The position numbers and the translations under genes were made by a program. The notes under the pieces are model-generated. The model did no database searches. It had not been told where the DNA came from and worked only from the letters and a program-made list of their open reading frames with translations. Of a stretch of 64,000 nt of DNA, positions 26,790 to 33,857 are shown one piece after another. The stretch is from Bacillota bacterium (lineage in GTDB: Bacteria; Bacillota; Clostridia; Peptostreptococcales; Anaerovoracaceae). The stretch lies in the NCBI GenBank assembly GCA_022769485.1, contig JALEJU010000028.1, positions 18,853 to 82,852 of the forward strand. Direction: 5' to 3'. The number at the start of each line of letters is the position of its first letter. The first letter of the stretch is position 1.

Positions 26790-28508
26790 ATGATCGACTT
26801 TAAAGAGAAAATTGCGGTATTACTGGAAGCGCAGACAGAGGGCATTTCCATAGACGATATTCGTGCTATGATTGAAATTCCTGCGGACAGCAAGCTTGGT
26901 GACTACGCGTTTCCCTGCTTCCGTCTGGCGAAGGTTATGCGGAAAGCTCCGGCTCTGATCGCCGCAGGCATTGCGGAATCCCTGCAGGGAAACGATTTGT
27001 TTTCGAAGGTGGAAAACGTAAACGCATATGTGAATTTTTTCCTGGCAAGAGAGGCGTATGTAAAGGAAGTTGTGGAAGCTGTTAACGCTGAAAAAGAACA
27101 GTTCGGAGGCAGCAGTCTGGGCGAAGGGAAAAAGGTCATCGTTGAATTTTCATCCCCCAATATTGCAAAGCCGTTCCATATCGGGCACATTCGGAGTACG
27201 GTGATCGGCAATTCTATCTATAAGCTTTACAATTTTTTGGGGTACGATACCGTTCGGGTGAACCATCTGGGGGACTACGGAACGCAGTTCGGCAAGATGA
27301 TTACGGCTTACCGCCGCTGGGGCAGTGAAGAAGACGTAAAGCGGGAACCCATTAAAACGCTGCTGAGCTACTATGTAAAATTCCATGAAGAGGCGGAGCA
27401 GGATCCGGCTTTGGAGGATGAAGCCAGGGCGACTTTTACCAAGCTGGAAAACGGAGAGGAAGAAGAGGTTCGTCTGTGGCAGTGGTTCCGGGACGAATCT
27501 TTGAAAGAGTTTACCCGGGTTTACAAAATGCTGGGTATCGAATTCGATTCTTATGCGGGAGAAAGCTTTTACTCGGATAAGATGGATCGGGTCGTGCAGA
27601 TGATGGAAGACAAGGGCTTGTTGAAAGAGTCGGACGGAGCACAGATCGTAGATTTGTCGGAGTATAACATGGCTCCGGCGCTGATTAAAAAATCCGACGG
27701 TTCCACTTTGTATATTACAAGAGACCTGGCAGCGGCCATCTACCGGAAGGAGCATTACGATTTTTATAAGAATCTTTATGTGGTAGCTTCCCAGCAAAAT
27801 CTGCATTTCCAGCAGTGGTTCAAGATTTTAGAGCTTATGGGATTCGAATGGGCTGAGGATTGCGTTCATATTCCTTTCGGGCTGGTCAGTCTGGAGGACG
27901 GCACTATGTCCACCCGGCAGGGACGGGTTGTTTTCCTGGAAGACGTTTTGAACCGGGCGGTAGAGAAAACCAGAGAGATCATTATCGAAAAGAATGTAAA
28001 TACGGATAATATAGATGTTACGGCTAAGCAGGTAGGCATCGGAGCGGTTATGTTCCAGGAACTGTCCAACGGCAAGATTAAGGATTATGTGTTCTCTTGG
28101 GATAAAGTGCTGAACTTTGACGGGGAAACAGGCCCTTATGTGCAGTATACCCATGCCAGAGCGGCTTCCGTTCTGCGGAACGGCGGTGCGTCCGCGGAGG
28201 CGGCTCTGGCTGACGCAGGCGCTCTGGACGTAAGCTATATCTGCGGCGATGCGGCTTATGAGCTGGCACGTTTGATCTACAAATTCCCCGCGGTGGTAGT
28301 GGAAGCTGCGAAAAAATACGAGCCTTCGATTGTGACCAGACATGTGGTTGATGTAGCGCAGGCATTTAATAAGTTCTATCATGATGAGCATATCCTTACG
28401 GATAACGAGTCGGAAAAGCGTGCGAAGCTTCTTTTGACCTATGCGGCGAAGCAGACGATTAAAAACGGTCTTGGCTTGCTTGGAATCGAAGCCCCCGAGA
28501 GGATGTAA
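26790..28508 (+). CDS. argS: Arginine--tRNA ligase
   Basis: 572 residues. Class I synthetase with an N-terminal Add-1 domain, HIGH motif in KPFHIGHIRSTVIGNS, a KMSKS-equivalent stretch MSTRQGRVV, and the C-terminal DALR anticodon domain (FNKFYHDEHIL). It charges tRNA-Arg with arginine. The ATG directly follows the DUF523 stop, so the two genes are coupled. No T-box was seen. Typical length. Confidence 0.96.
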   Translation: MIDFKEKIAVLLEAQTEGISIDDIRAMIEIPADSKLGDYAFPCFRLAKVMRKAPALIAAGIAESLQGNDLFSKVENVNAYVNFFLAREAYVKEVVEAVNAEKEQFGGSSLGEGKKVIVEFSSPNIAKPFHIGHIRSTVIGNSIYKLYNFLGYDTVRVNHLGDYGTQFGKMITAYRRWGSEEDVKREPIKTLLSYYVKFHEEAEQDPALEDEARATFTKLENGEEEEVRLWQWFRDESLKEFTRVYKMLGIEFDSYAGESFYSDKMDRVVQMMEDKGLLKESDGAQIVDLSEYNMAPALIKKSDGSTLYITRDLAAAIYRKEHYDFYKNLYVVASQQNLHFQQWFKILELMGFEWAEDCVHIPFGLVSLEDGTMSTRQGRVVFLEDVLNRAVEKTREIIIEKNVNTDNIDVTAKQVGIGAVMFQELSNGKIKDYVFSWDKVLNFDGETGPYVQYTHARAASVLRNGGASAEAALADAGALDVSYICGDAAYELARLIYKFPAVVVEAAKKYEPSIVTRHVVDVAQAFNKFYHDEHILTDNESEKRAKLLLTYAAKQTIKNGLGLLGIEAPERM

Positions 28509-28537
28509 ATTTCAAAGGAAAGAGTGGAATCCGAAGT

Positions 28538-29611
28538 ATGACGGAAAAAAAAGATACAGGGCTGCAGTCCGGTCTGGAGCGTTGGCTGGCCGGGCAGGAT
28601 CGGGTAGGGCAGTATTTTATGAAATATATGGATCGGTTTATTTTCGATGAACTGTCTCCTTCCCACCTGGCTAAAGAAGGACTGGGCTCCTTTATGAAAA
28701 ATGTGCCGGTTCCTTTCCGGGAAGAAGATCTGGCCGCTTTTAAAGAGAAAGGCGGGTTGAAAATTACCAGCATTCTGTCTAATATGGCGTGGGTGCTGGG
28801 AATCCACCCTGACTTTATGTATGCGGACGAGTATAAAAAGTATATTGATCACTATTTTGACGATCGGCTGGCGGCGGCTCTTGTAGGCGAAGCGGCCGGG
28901 GAGATGGAGAAGCAGAATTTGGACAGCGCTTTTATCCATTTTCGGGCGGCTCTGGTGCTCTATCCGGATTATAAAGACGCACTTTTCGGCTATGCCGGGG
29001 TGTGCAGAAGTATTTATCTGAACCGGGAGGGCGATGAAGACCGGAGCGAAGAATATGTGGGGCGTTTTAAAGCGGAATCCATGGAAACCTTTGAGCGGTT
29101 GACTGTTTTATATCCGGAATTCGACAGACCCTTCTATTATCTGGGATACGCTTACCTGAACATGGGGCTTTACAAGAAAGCGGAGCTTACCTGGAAAGAG
29201 TATCTGAAGCTGGCTAAGGGGCCGAATTCAACCTGTGAAGAGGGCGGTGCGGAGGCCATTGAGGAAATCGAAGAACGGGTAAGGCAGCTGCAGGAGCCCA
29301 TTCGCATCGAGGAGGGCTGTAATTGTGTTCTCAGCGGGCGGTTTCAGGATGGCATTGAGATTTTAAAGCCGTTTTTGGAAACGGATTACAAGCATTGGTG
29401 GCCGCTGTTCTATTACCTGGGCATTGCCTATGGAAAACTGGGTGAATACAACAGAGCTATTGAACTTTTAAAAGAAGCGCTGGTACAGGAGCCTTCCCAG
29501 ACCGACTGCATGGAGGAGCTGATCCTGGTCTGCAGAGAGGCAGGAAGAGATGATCTGGCGGAAAAATATGAAAATAAATTAAAATTGATTCAAAGCCAGC
29601 GGGCTCAGTAA
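28538..29611 (+). CDS. TPR-repeat protein of unknown function
   Basis: 357 residues with no signal peptide or membrane segment. The first 130 residues are a helical region I do not recognise (FDELSPSHLAKEGLGSFM, ILSNMAWVLGIHPDFMYADEY). From about 130 on there are tetratricopeptide-like helical pairs: AFIHFRAALVLYPDYKDALF, FERLTVLYPEFDRPFYYLGYAYLNMG and FYYLGIAYGKLGEYNRAIELLKEALV. It is probably a scaffold for protein-protein contact. It stands 29 bases after argS and 15 bases before iorA, so it is likely co-transcribed with iorAB; whether it serves them is unknown. Confidence 0.75.
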   Translation: MTEKKDTGLQSGLERWLAGQDRVGQYFMKYMDRFIFDELSPSHLAKEGLGSFMKNVPVPFREEDLAAFKEKGGLKITSILSNMAWVLGIHPDFMYADEYKKYIDHYFDDRLAAALVGEAAGEMEKQNLDSAFIHFRAALVLYPDYKDALFGYAGVCRSIYLNREGDEDRSEEYVGRFKAESMETFERLTVLYPEFDRPFYYLGYAYLNMGLYKKAELTWKEYLKLAKGPNSTCEEGGAEAIEEIEERVRQLQEPIRIEEGCNCVLSGRFQDGIEILKPFLETDYKHWWPLFYYLGIAYGKLGEYNRAIELLKEALVQEPSQTDCMEELILVCREAGRDDLAEKYENKLKLIQSQRAQ

Positions 29612-29626
29612 AGCGAGGAAACAGAG

Positions 29627-31387
29627 ATGAAAAAATTGTTAACGGGAAACGAAGCGGTAGCCAGAGGCGCATATGAAGCCGGGGTGAAGTTCGCTTCTGC
29701 TTATCCGGGAACTCCCAGCACGGAGATTCTGGAGGCTATGGTAAATTATAAAGAAGATTGTTACAGCGAGTGGGCTCCCAACGAAAAAGTGGCGGTGGAG
29801 GCTGCCGCAGGCGCTTCCATTGCGGGTGTTCGTTCCTTGGCGGCCATGAAGCATGTGGGATTGAATGTAGCGGCAGATCCTCTGTTCACATTTGTGTACG
29901 AAGGTGTGACCGGAGGCTGTGTGATTGTATCCGCGGATGATCCGGGTATGCACAGCTCTCAGAATGAACAGGACAACCGGAATTATGCGGCGGCTTCCCG
30001 GATTCTCATGCTGGAACCTTCCGACAGCCAGGAGTGTAAGGACTTTACAAAGCTGGCTTATGAGCTTTCGGAGCGGTTTGATACACCGATTCTGCTGCGC
30101 CTAACCACGCGAATCTGTCACAGCAAGGGCTTGGTGGAATTGGGTGAACGGGAAGAAAAACCGTATGTGCCGTATAAAAAGAATATCGCCAAATATGTGG
30201 CGACCCCCGCTAACGGAAAAGTGATGCGGGCAAAATTGGAAGAACGGATTGCGGATATGACGGCGTATTCCAACCAGGCGGAAATCAATGCGCCGGAATA
30301 CAACGGCAGGGAAATCGGCGTGGTCAGCGCCGGCGTGGCGTATCAGTACGCAAGAGAGGTGTTCGGGGAGGATGCTTCCTACTTGAAGCTGGGGATGACG
30401 TACCCCCTTCCCATTGACCGGATTCGGGAGTTCGCGTCGAAAGTGGAAAAGCTCTATGTGGTTGAAGAGCTGGATCCTTATATGGAAACCGCTATTCGGG
30501 CTGCGGGAATCGAAGTGGTGGGAAAAGAGATCATCCCTGTTTATGATGAGCTGAATCCGGATATCGTTCGAAAGAGCGTATGGGGGCAGGAGCCGGAGGG
30601 CGTTTCTTCCGAAAAGCAGGCAGTGCCCAGACCTCCCGCTATGTGCGCGGGGTGCCCTCACAGAGGCTTCTACTATGCTCTGAGCAGGAAAAAGAACGTA
30701 ATGATCACAGGCGATATCGGCTGTTATACTCTGGGATCCGCTCCTCCGCTTTCCGCCATGGATACCTGTATCTGCATGGGCGGAAGCATTTCCGAAGGAC
30801 ACGGGGCGGCGAAAGCATTTGAACTCTCGGGGGCGGATACGAAAGTGGTTTCCGTTATCGGTGACTCTACCTTTTTCCACTCCGGCGTAACGAGCCTTAT
30901 GGATTGCGTTTATAATCAAAGCAACAGCGTCTCCGTAATTTTGGACAACCGGATTACGGGGATGACCGGACACCAGGAAAATCCGGGAACCGGTTACACC
31001 TTGATGGGGAAAGAGGCGCCTCAGGTTGATATTCCCATGCTCTGTAAGTCGCTGGGAATTAAGGATGAAAATTTATATGTTGTGAATCCGCTGAACCTGG
31101 AGGAATGTGACAGGGCTTTGGATGAAGCGCTGGAAAAGGATGAGCCTACGGTCATTATTACGAAATGGCCCTGTATTTTAAAGAAGTTCAGCCAGCAGGA
31201 CAAGACGGAATACGATTTAACCAAGAAGAGCTGCACAGTCAATCAGGAAAAGTGCAGAAAGTGCGGACTTTGTTCGAAAACCGGATGTCCGGCTATCTAT
31301 TCGGGAGAGACCATTACCATCGATCAGAATTCCTGCACCGGCTGCAGTTTGTGCAGACAGGTCTGTCCCTTCGGCGCAATCGAGTAG
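29627..31387 (+). CDS. iorA: Indolepyruvate ferredoxin oxidoreductase, alpha subunit
   Basis: 586 residues. Oxygen-sensitive enzyme that converts aryl-2-oxoacids (indolepyruvate, phenylpyruvate, hydroxyphenylpyruvate) plus CoA to aryl-acetyl-CoA, CO2 and reduced ferredoxin, in fermentation of aromatic amino acids. The N-terminal pyrimidine-binding domain begins LLTGNEAVARGAYEAG; the thiamine-diphosphate domain has CAGCPHRGFYYAL, GDIGCYTLG and GDSTFFHSG. Two 4Fe-4S clusters are at the C-terminus (residues about 541-586; CRKCGLCSKTGCP and CTGCSLCRQVCP). It forms a dimer with IorB encoded 38 bases later. Confidence 0.95.
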   Translation: MKKLLTGNEAVARGAYEAGVKFASAYPGTPSTEILEAMVNYKEDCYSEWAPNEKVAVEAAAGASIAGVRSLAAMKHVGLNVAADPLFTFVYEGVTGGCVIVSADDPGMHSSQNEQDNRNYAAASRILMLEPSDSQECKDFTKLAYELSERFDTPILLRLTTRICHSKGLVELGEREEKPYVPYKKNIAKYVATPANGKVMRAKLEERIADMTAYSNQAEINAPEYNGREIGVVSAGVAYQYAREVFGEDASYLKLGMTYPLPIDRIREFASKVEKLYVVEELDPYMETAIRAAGIEVVGKEIIPVYDELNPDIVRKSVWGQEPEGVSSEKQAVPRPPAMCAGCPHRGFYYALSRKKNVMITGDIGCYTLGSAPPLSAMDTCICMGGSISEGHGAAKAFELSGADTKVVSVIGDSTFFHSGVTSLMDCVYNQSNSVSVILDNRITGMTGHQENPGTGYTLMGKEAPQVDIPMLCKSLGIKDENLYVVNPLNLEECDRALDEALEKDEPTVIITKWPCILKKFSQQDKTEYDLTKKSCTVNQEKCRKCGLCSKTGCPAIYSGETITIDQNSCTGCSLCRQVCPFGAIE

Positions 31388-31425
31388 CGTCCGGCTGCCG
31401 TGATGGACTCAACAGGGAGGTTAAC

Positions 31426-32016
31426 ATGGATACTGTAAAAAATATACTATTGGTAGGCGTAGGCGGGCAGGGAACCATTCTGGCAAGCAAGATTCTGTCT
31501 GCCGGATTGATTCAGGCCGGTTATGATGTAAAAATGTCGGAAATTCACGGCATGTCCCAGAGAGGAGGAAGCGTGAGCACGCAGATCCGTTTTGGGCAAA
31601 AGGTGTATGCGCCGATTATCGGAAAGGGACAGGCTGACGTAATCGTGGCTTTTGAAAAAATGGAAGCTCTTCGCTGGATTGAATATCTAAAGAAGGACGG
31701 CCGCATGGTCATCAATGATTTTGAGATTCCTTCCGTTCCCATTTTAATGGGAGCAGCTTCTTATCCGCAGGGAATATTAGAAGAATTGCAGGGAAAAGTC
31801 AGAGCTTCGGTGTTTAAAGCATCGGAAATCGCATCTCAGCTGGGGAACCCGAAGGCCATGAATATCGTATTGCTGGGGGCTTTAGTAGAGGCCATGCAGA
31901 TTCCCGGAGAAATCCAATGGGAGGAAATCATACGCAGCACGGTAAAGCCCGCATTTGCGGATTTGAATGTGGCTGCGTTCAAAGCGGGGCAGGAGCAGGT
32001 GAGGATGAACGCTTAG
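31426..32016 (+). CDS. iorB: Indolepyruvate ferredoxin oxidoreductase, beta subunit
   Basis: 196 residues from ATG 31426 (GGGAGG upstream); the open frame extends further left but overlaps iorA. It is the gamma-type domain of 2-oxoacid:ferredoxin oxidoreductases: ILLVGVGGQGTILASKILS, then MSEIHGMSQRGGSVSTQIRFG. IorB supplies part of the CoA/ferredoxin site to IorA. Together they indicate amino-acid fermentation in an anaerobe with ferredoxin as electron carrier. A 144-base leader with hairpins follows before the DUF4430 gene. Confidence 0.95.
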   Translation: MDTVKNILLVGVGGQGTILASKILSAGLIQAGYDVKMSEIHGMSQRGGSVSTQIRFGQKVYAPIIGKGQADVIVAFEKMEALRWIEYLKKDGRMVINDFEIPSVPILMGAASYPQGILEELQGKVRASVFKASEIASQLGNPKAMNIVLLGALVEAMQIPGEIQWEEIIRSTVKPAFADLNVAAFKAGQEQVRMNA

Positions 32017-32024
32017 GTTTAAGC

Positions 32025-32055
32025 GGAATACAGAGCTTTTTTCGGCGCTTATTCC
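32025..32055 (+). other. Hairpin in the leader of the DUF4430/ECF operon
   Basis: GGAATA (32025-32030) pairs with TATTCC (32050-32055), with a short AGC/GCT pairing inside. There is no U-run behind it, so it is not a terminator. It may be part of a structured 5' leader. Confidence 0.3.
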
Positions 32056-32100
32056 CTTGCGGCGCTGAATGAGACAACCCGGCCGGTAAGATGAATATTG

Positions 32101-32145
32101 AAGTATGCCGATTTTTTTCTGTAAAGGTCGGCGTGCTTTTGTTTT
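32101..32145 (+). terminator. Terminator-like hairpin directly before the DUF4430 ribosome site
   Basis: AAGTATGCCGA (32101-32111) pairs, with G-U wobbles, with TCGGCGTGCTT (32128-32138), followed by TTTTGTTTT. It ends immediately before GGAAAGGA, the likely ribosome site. This can be the iorAB terminator or the expression platform of an attenuator or riboswitch. No known aptamer is recognised; in particular no cobalamin box was found. Confidence 0.6.
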
Positions 32146-32160
32146 GGAAAGGAAATGCAG

Positions 32161-32916
32161 ATGGACGGAAAAAAGAGGCGGAATCTTATAATCGGAGCAC
32201 TTGTTATCCTTGCGGTTTTAGCCGGAGCCTTTTGTTGGAACGGGGGATTGCCGGACAGCAGTCAGCCCGCTGCATCTGAAAATACGGGAACCCTGGCAGA
32301 GCAGGACAGGGGAGAGCAAACGGGATCGGAGAAGGAAGACGCCGAATATGGATTTTCGGGAAATGCGGGGAGCAAACTGAGCGCGGAAGAAAAAATCGAG
32401 GCGGCGGAAAAAATTGCGGAAAATACGCCTTCTCAGGCTCCGGCGAAAAGCGGCGTAAAGAGCGAAAATACCCAGACCGTACAGACATCAGACCCGGGGA
32501 ATTCCGAAAGCTGCATTCTGTCAATTTCCTGCGCTTCTGTTTTAGCCCGCATGGATTGGCTGAACCCGGCAAAGACGAACCTCATACCGAAGGACGGATG
32601 GATTCTGTCTCCCGTTTCTGTTTCTTACAAGGAAGGAGACAGCGCTTTCGATGTGCTGCAGAGAACCTGTCGGGAAAAAGGAATCCATATGGAGTTTCAA
32701 AAAACGCCGGCGTATAACAGTGTATATATTGAGGGAATCAATAATCTCTACGAGTTTGACTGCGGCGATTTATCAGGCTGGATGTTTAAGGTCAACGGAA
32801 GCTTTTTGAACTACAGCAGTTCTCTGTATAAAGTACAGAGCGGAGATGAACTGAGTTTTGTTTACAGCTGCGATCTGGGGGTTGACCAGGGCGGTTTTTC
32901 TTCGGCAGTGCAGTAA
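32161..32916 (+). CDS. DUF4430 domain surface protein
   Basis: 251 residues if started at ATG 32161 (GGAAAGGA seven bases upstream); an ATG two codons earlier is possible. A signal anchor (about 7-25) is followed by a low-complexity Ser/Glu/Ala/Lys linker (about 30-105) and a C-terminal DUF4430 domain (about 110-245) with DLSGWMFKVNGSFLNYSSS and the SGDELSFVYSCDLG ending. DUF4430 is related to the C-terminal domain of transcobalamin-type binding proteins and often stands next to ECF transporters, so this is probably an extracellular substrate-binding accessory of the transporter encoded downstream. Cobalamin or a related corrinoid is the leading guess, not shown here. Confidence 0.75.
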   Translation: MDGKKRRNLIIGALVILAVLAGAFCWNGGLPDSSQPAASENTGTLAEQDRGEQTGSEKEDAEYGFSGNAGSKLSAEEKIEAAEKIAENTPSQAPAKSGVKSENTQTVQTSDPGNSESCILSISCASVLARMDWLNPAKTNLIPKDGWILSPVSVSYKEGDSAFDVLQRTCREKGIHMEFQKTPAYNSVYIEGINNLYEFDCGDLSGWMFKVNGSFLNYSSSLYKVQSGDELSFVYSCDLGVDQGGFSSAVQ

Positions 32917-32960
32917 AAGGAACCGGCTGCGGGTAAACGCAGCTTAGATGGATAAGGAAT

Positions 32961-33857
32961 ATGCGAAACAGAGATACGTTTTCAAGTTATCATCCACTGG
33001 TCAATTTTTTATATTTTGGGCTGGTTCTGCTTTTTACAATGTGTTTTATGCACCCGGTCTGCCTTCTGAGTTCTTTTGCGGCAGCTTTTTGCTACGGTGT
33101 AAATCTGAATGGGCGAAACAGCCTGCGGTTTACTCTGCGTTATCTGCTGCCGCTTTTTCTTCTGACATTAGTATTGGCTCCGGCTTTTACTCACGAAGGC
33201 GTGACTTTATTATGCTATCTTCCCTCCGGGAATCCCCTTACGCTGGAGAGTGTTTTCTACGGAGCAGCGGCGGCCGTTATGTTTGCGGCTGTTATCCTTT
33301 GGCTTTTTTGTTATACCGAAGTTATGACATCGGATAAGTTTGTTTATTTGTTTGGGCGGATTATTCCTGCCCTTTCTTTGGTGCTTTCTATGGCGCTTCG
33401 CTTTGTTCCGCGGTTTAAAACGCAGCTGCGCGCAGTGAGTCAGGCTCAGCGCGGGCTGAGGGGCGACGGGTTCCCGGAGGGGATAACAGTCCGCTTAAGA
33501 AACGGAATCGCGGCCTTTTCTGTTTTAATTACCTGGTGTATGGAAAATGCCATCGAAACGGCAGACAGCATGAAGAGCCGGGGATACGGCCTGCCGGGGC
33601 GAAGCGCGTTTTCCGTTTATCGACTTGAAGAACGGGATGCCGCAGTCCTTTTCTGGTTAATTTTCTGCGGGATTTACGTTTTCAGCGGAGGACTTGCGGG
33701 TGCGTTTGAATGGAACTATTTTCCCTGTATGACCGGAGGTAAAACCAGCCTGTTTTCTTTGAGTTTTTTTGCAGTATATCTGGCGCTTTGCCTGACGCCG
33801 GTGGTTATAAACAGAAGGGAGGCGCGGCGATGGAATTGTTTGCAGTCCGAAATTTAA
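32961..33857 (+). CDS. Energy-coupling factor transporter T component
   Basis: 298 residues with five to six membrane segments. The cytoplasmic coupling helices carry the EcfT signature: ALRFVPRFKTQLRAVSQAQRG followed by the second Ala-Arg-Gly-like motif ADSMKSRGYG. EcfT joins the ATPase pair to the S component so that ATP hydrolysis topples the substrate-loaded S subunit. It overlaps the ATPase gene by 28 bases. The ribosome site (AAGGA) is unusually close to the ATG. The family is secure; the substrate is not. Confidence 0.85.
   Translation: MRNRDTFSSYHPLVNFLYFGLVLLFTMCFMHPVCLLSSFAAAFCYGVNLNGRNSLRFTLRYLLPLFLLTLVLAPAFTHEGVTLLCYLPSGNPLTLESVFYGAAAAVMFAAVILWLFCYTEVMTSDKFVYLFGRIIPALSLVLSMALRFVPRFKTQLRAVSQAQRGLRGDGFPEGITVRLRNGIAAFSVLITWCMENAIETADSMKSRGYGLPGRSAFSVYRLEERDAAVLFWLIFCGIYVFSGGLAGAFEWNYFPCMTGGKTSLFSLSFFAVYLALCLTPVVINRREARRWNCLQSEI

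Noticed and set aside
32017..32160. Cobalamin riboswitch before the DUF4430/ECF genes
   Set aside because: No B12-box-like sequence or long multi-stem leader was seen; the space is too short. Only an unspecific hairpin and a terminator-like stem are present.
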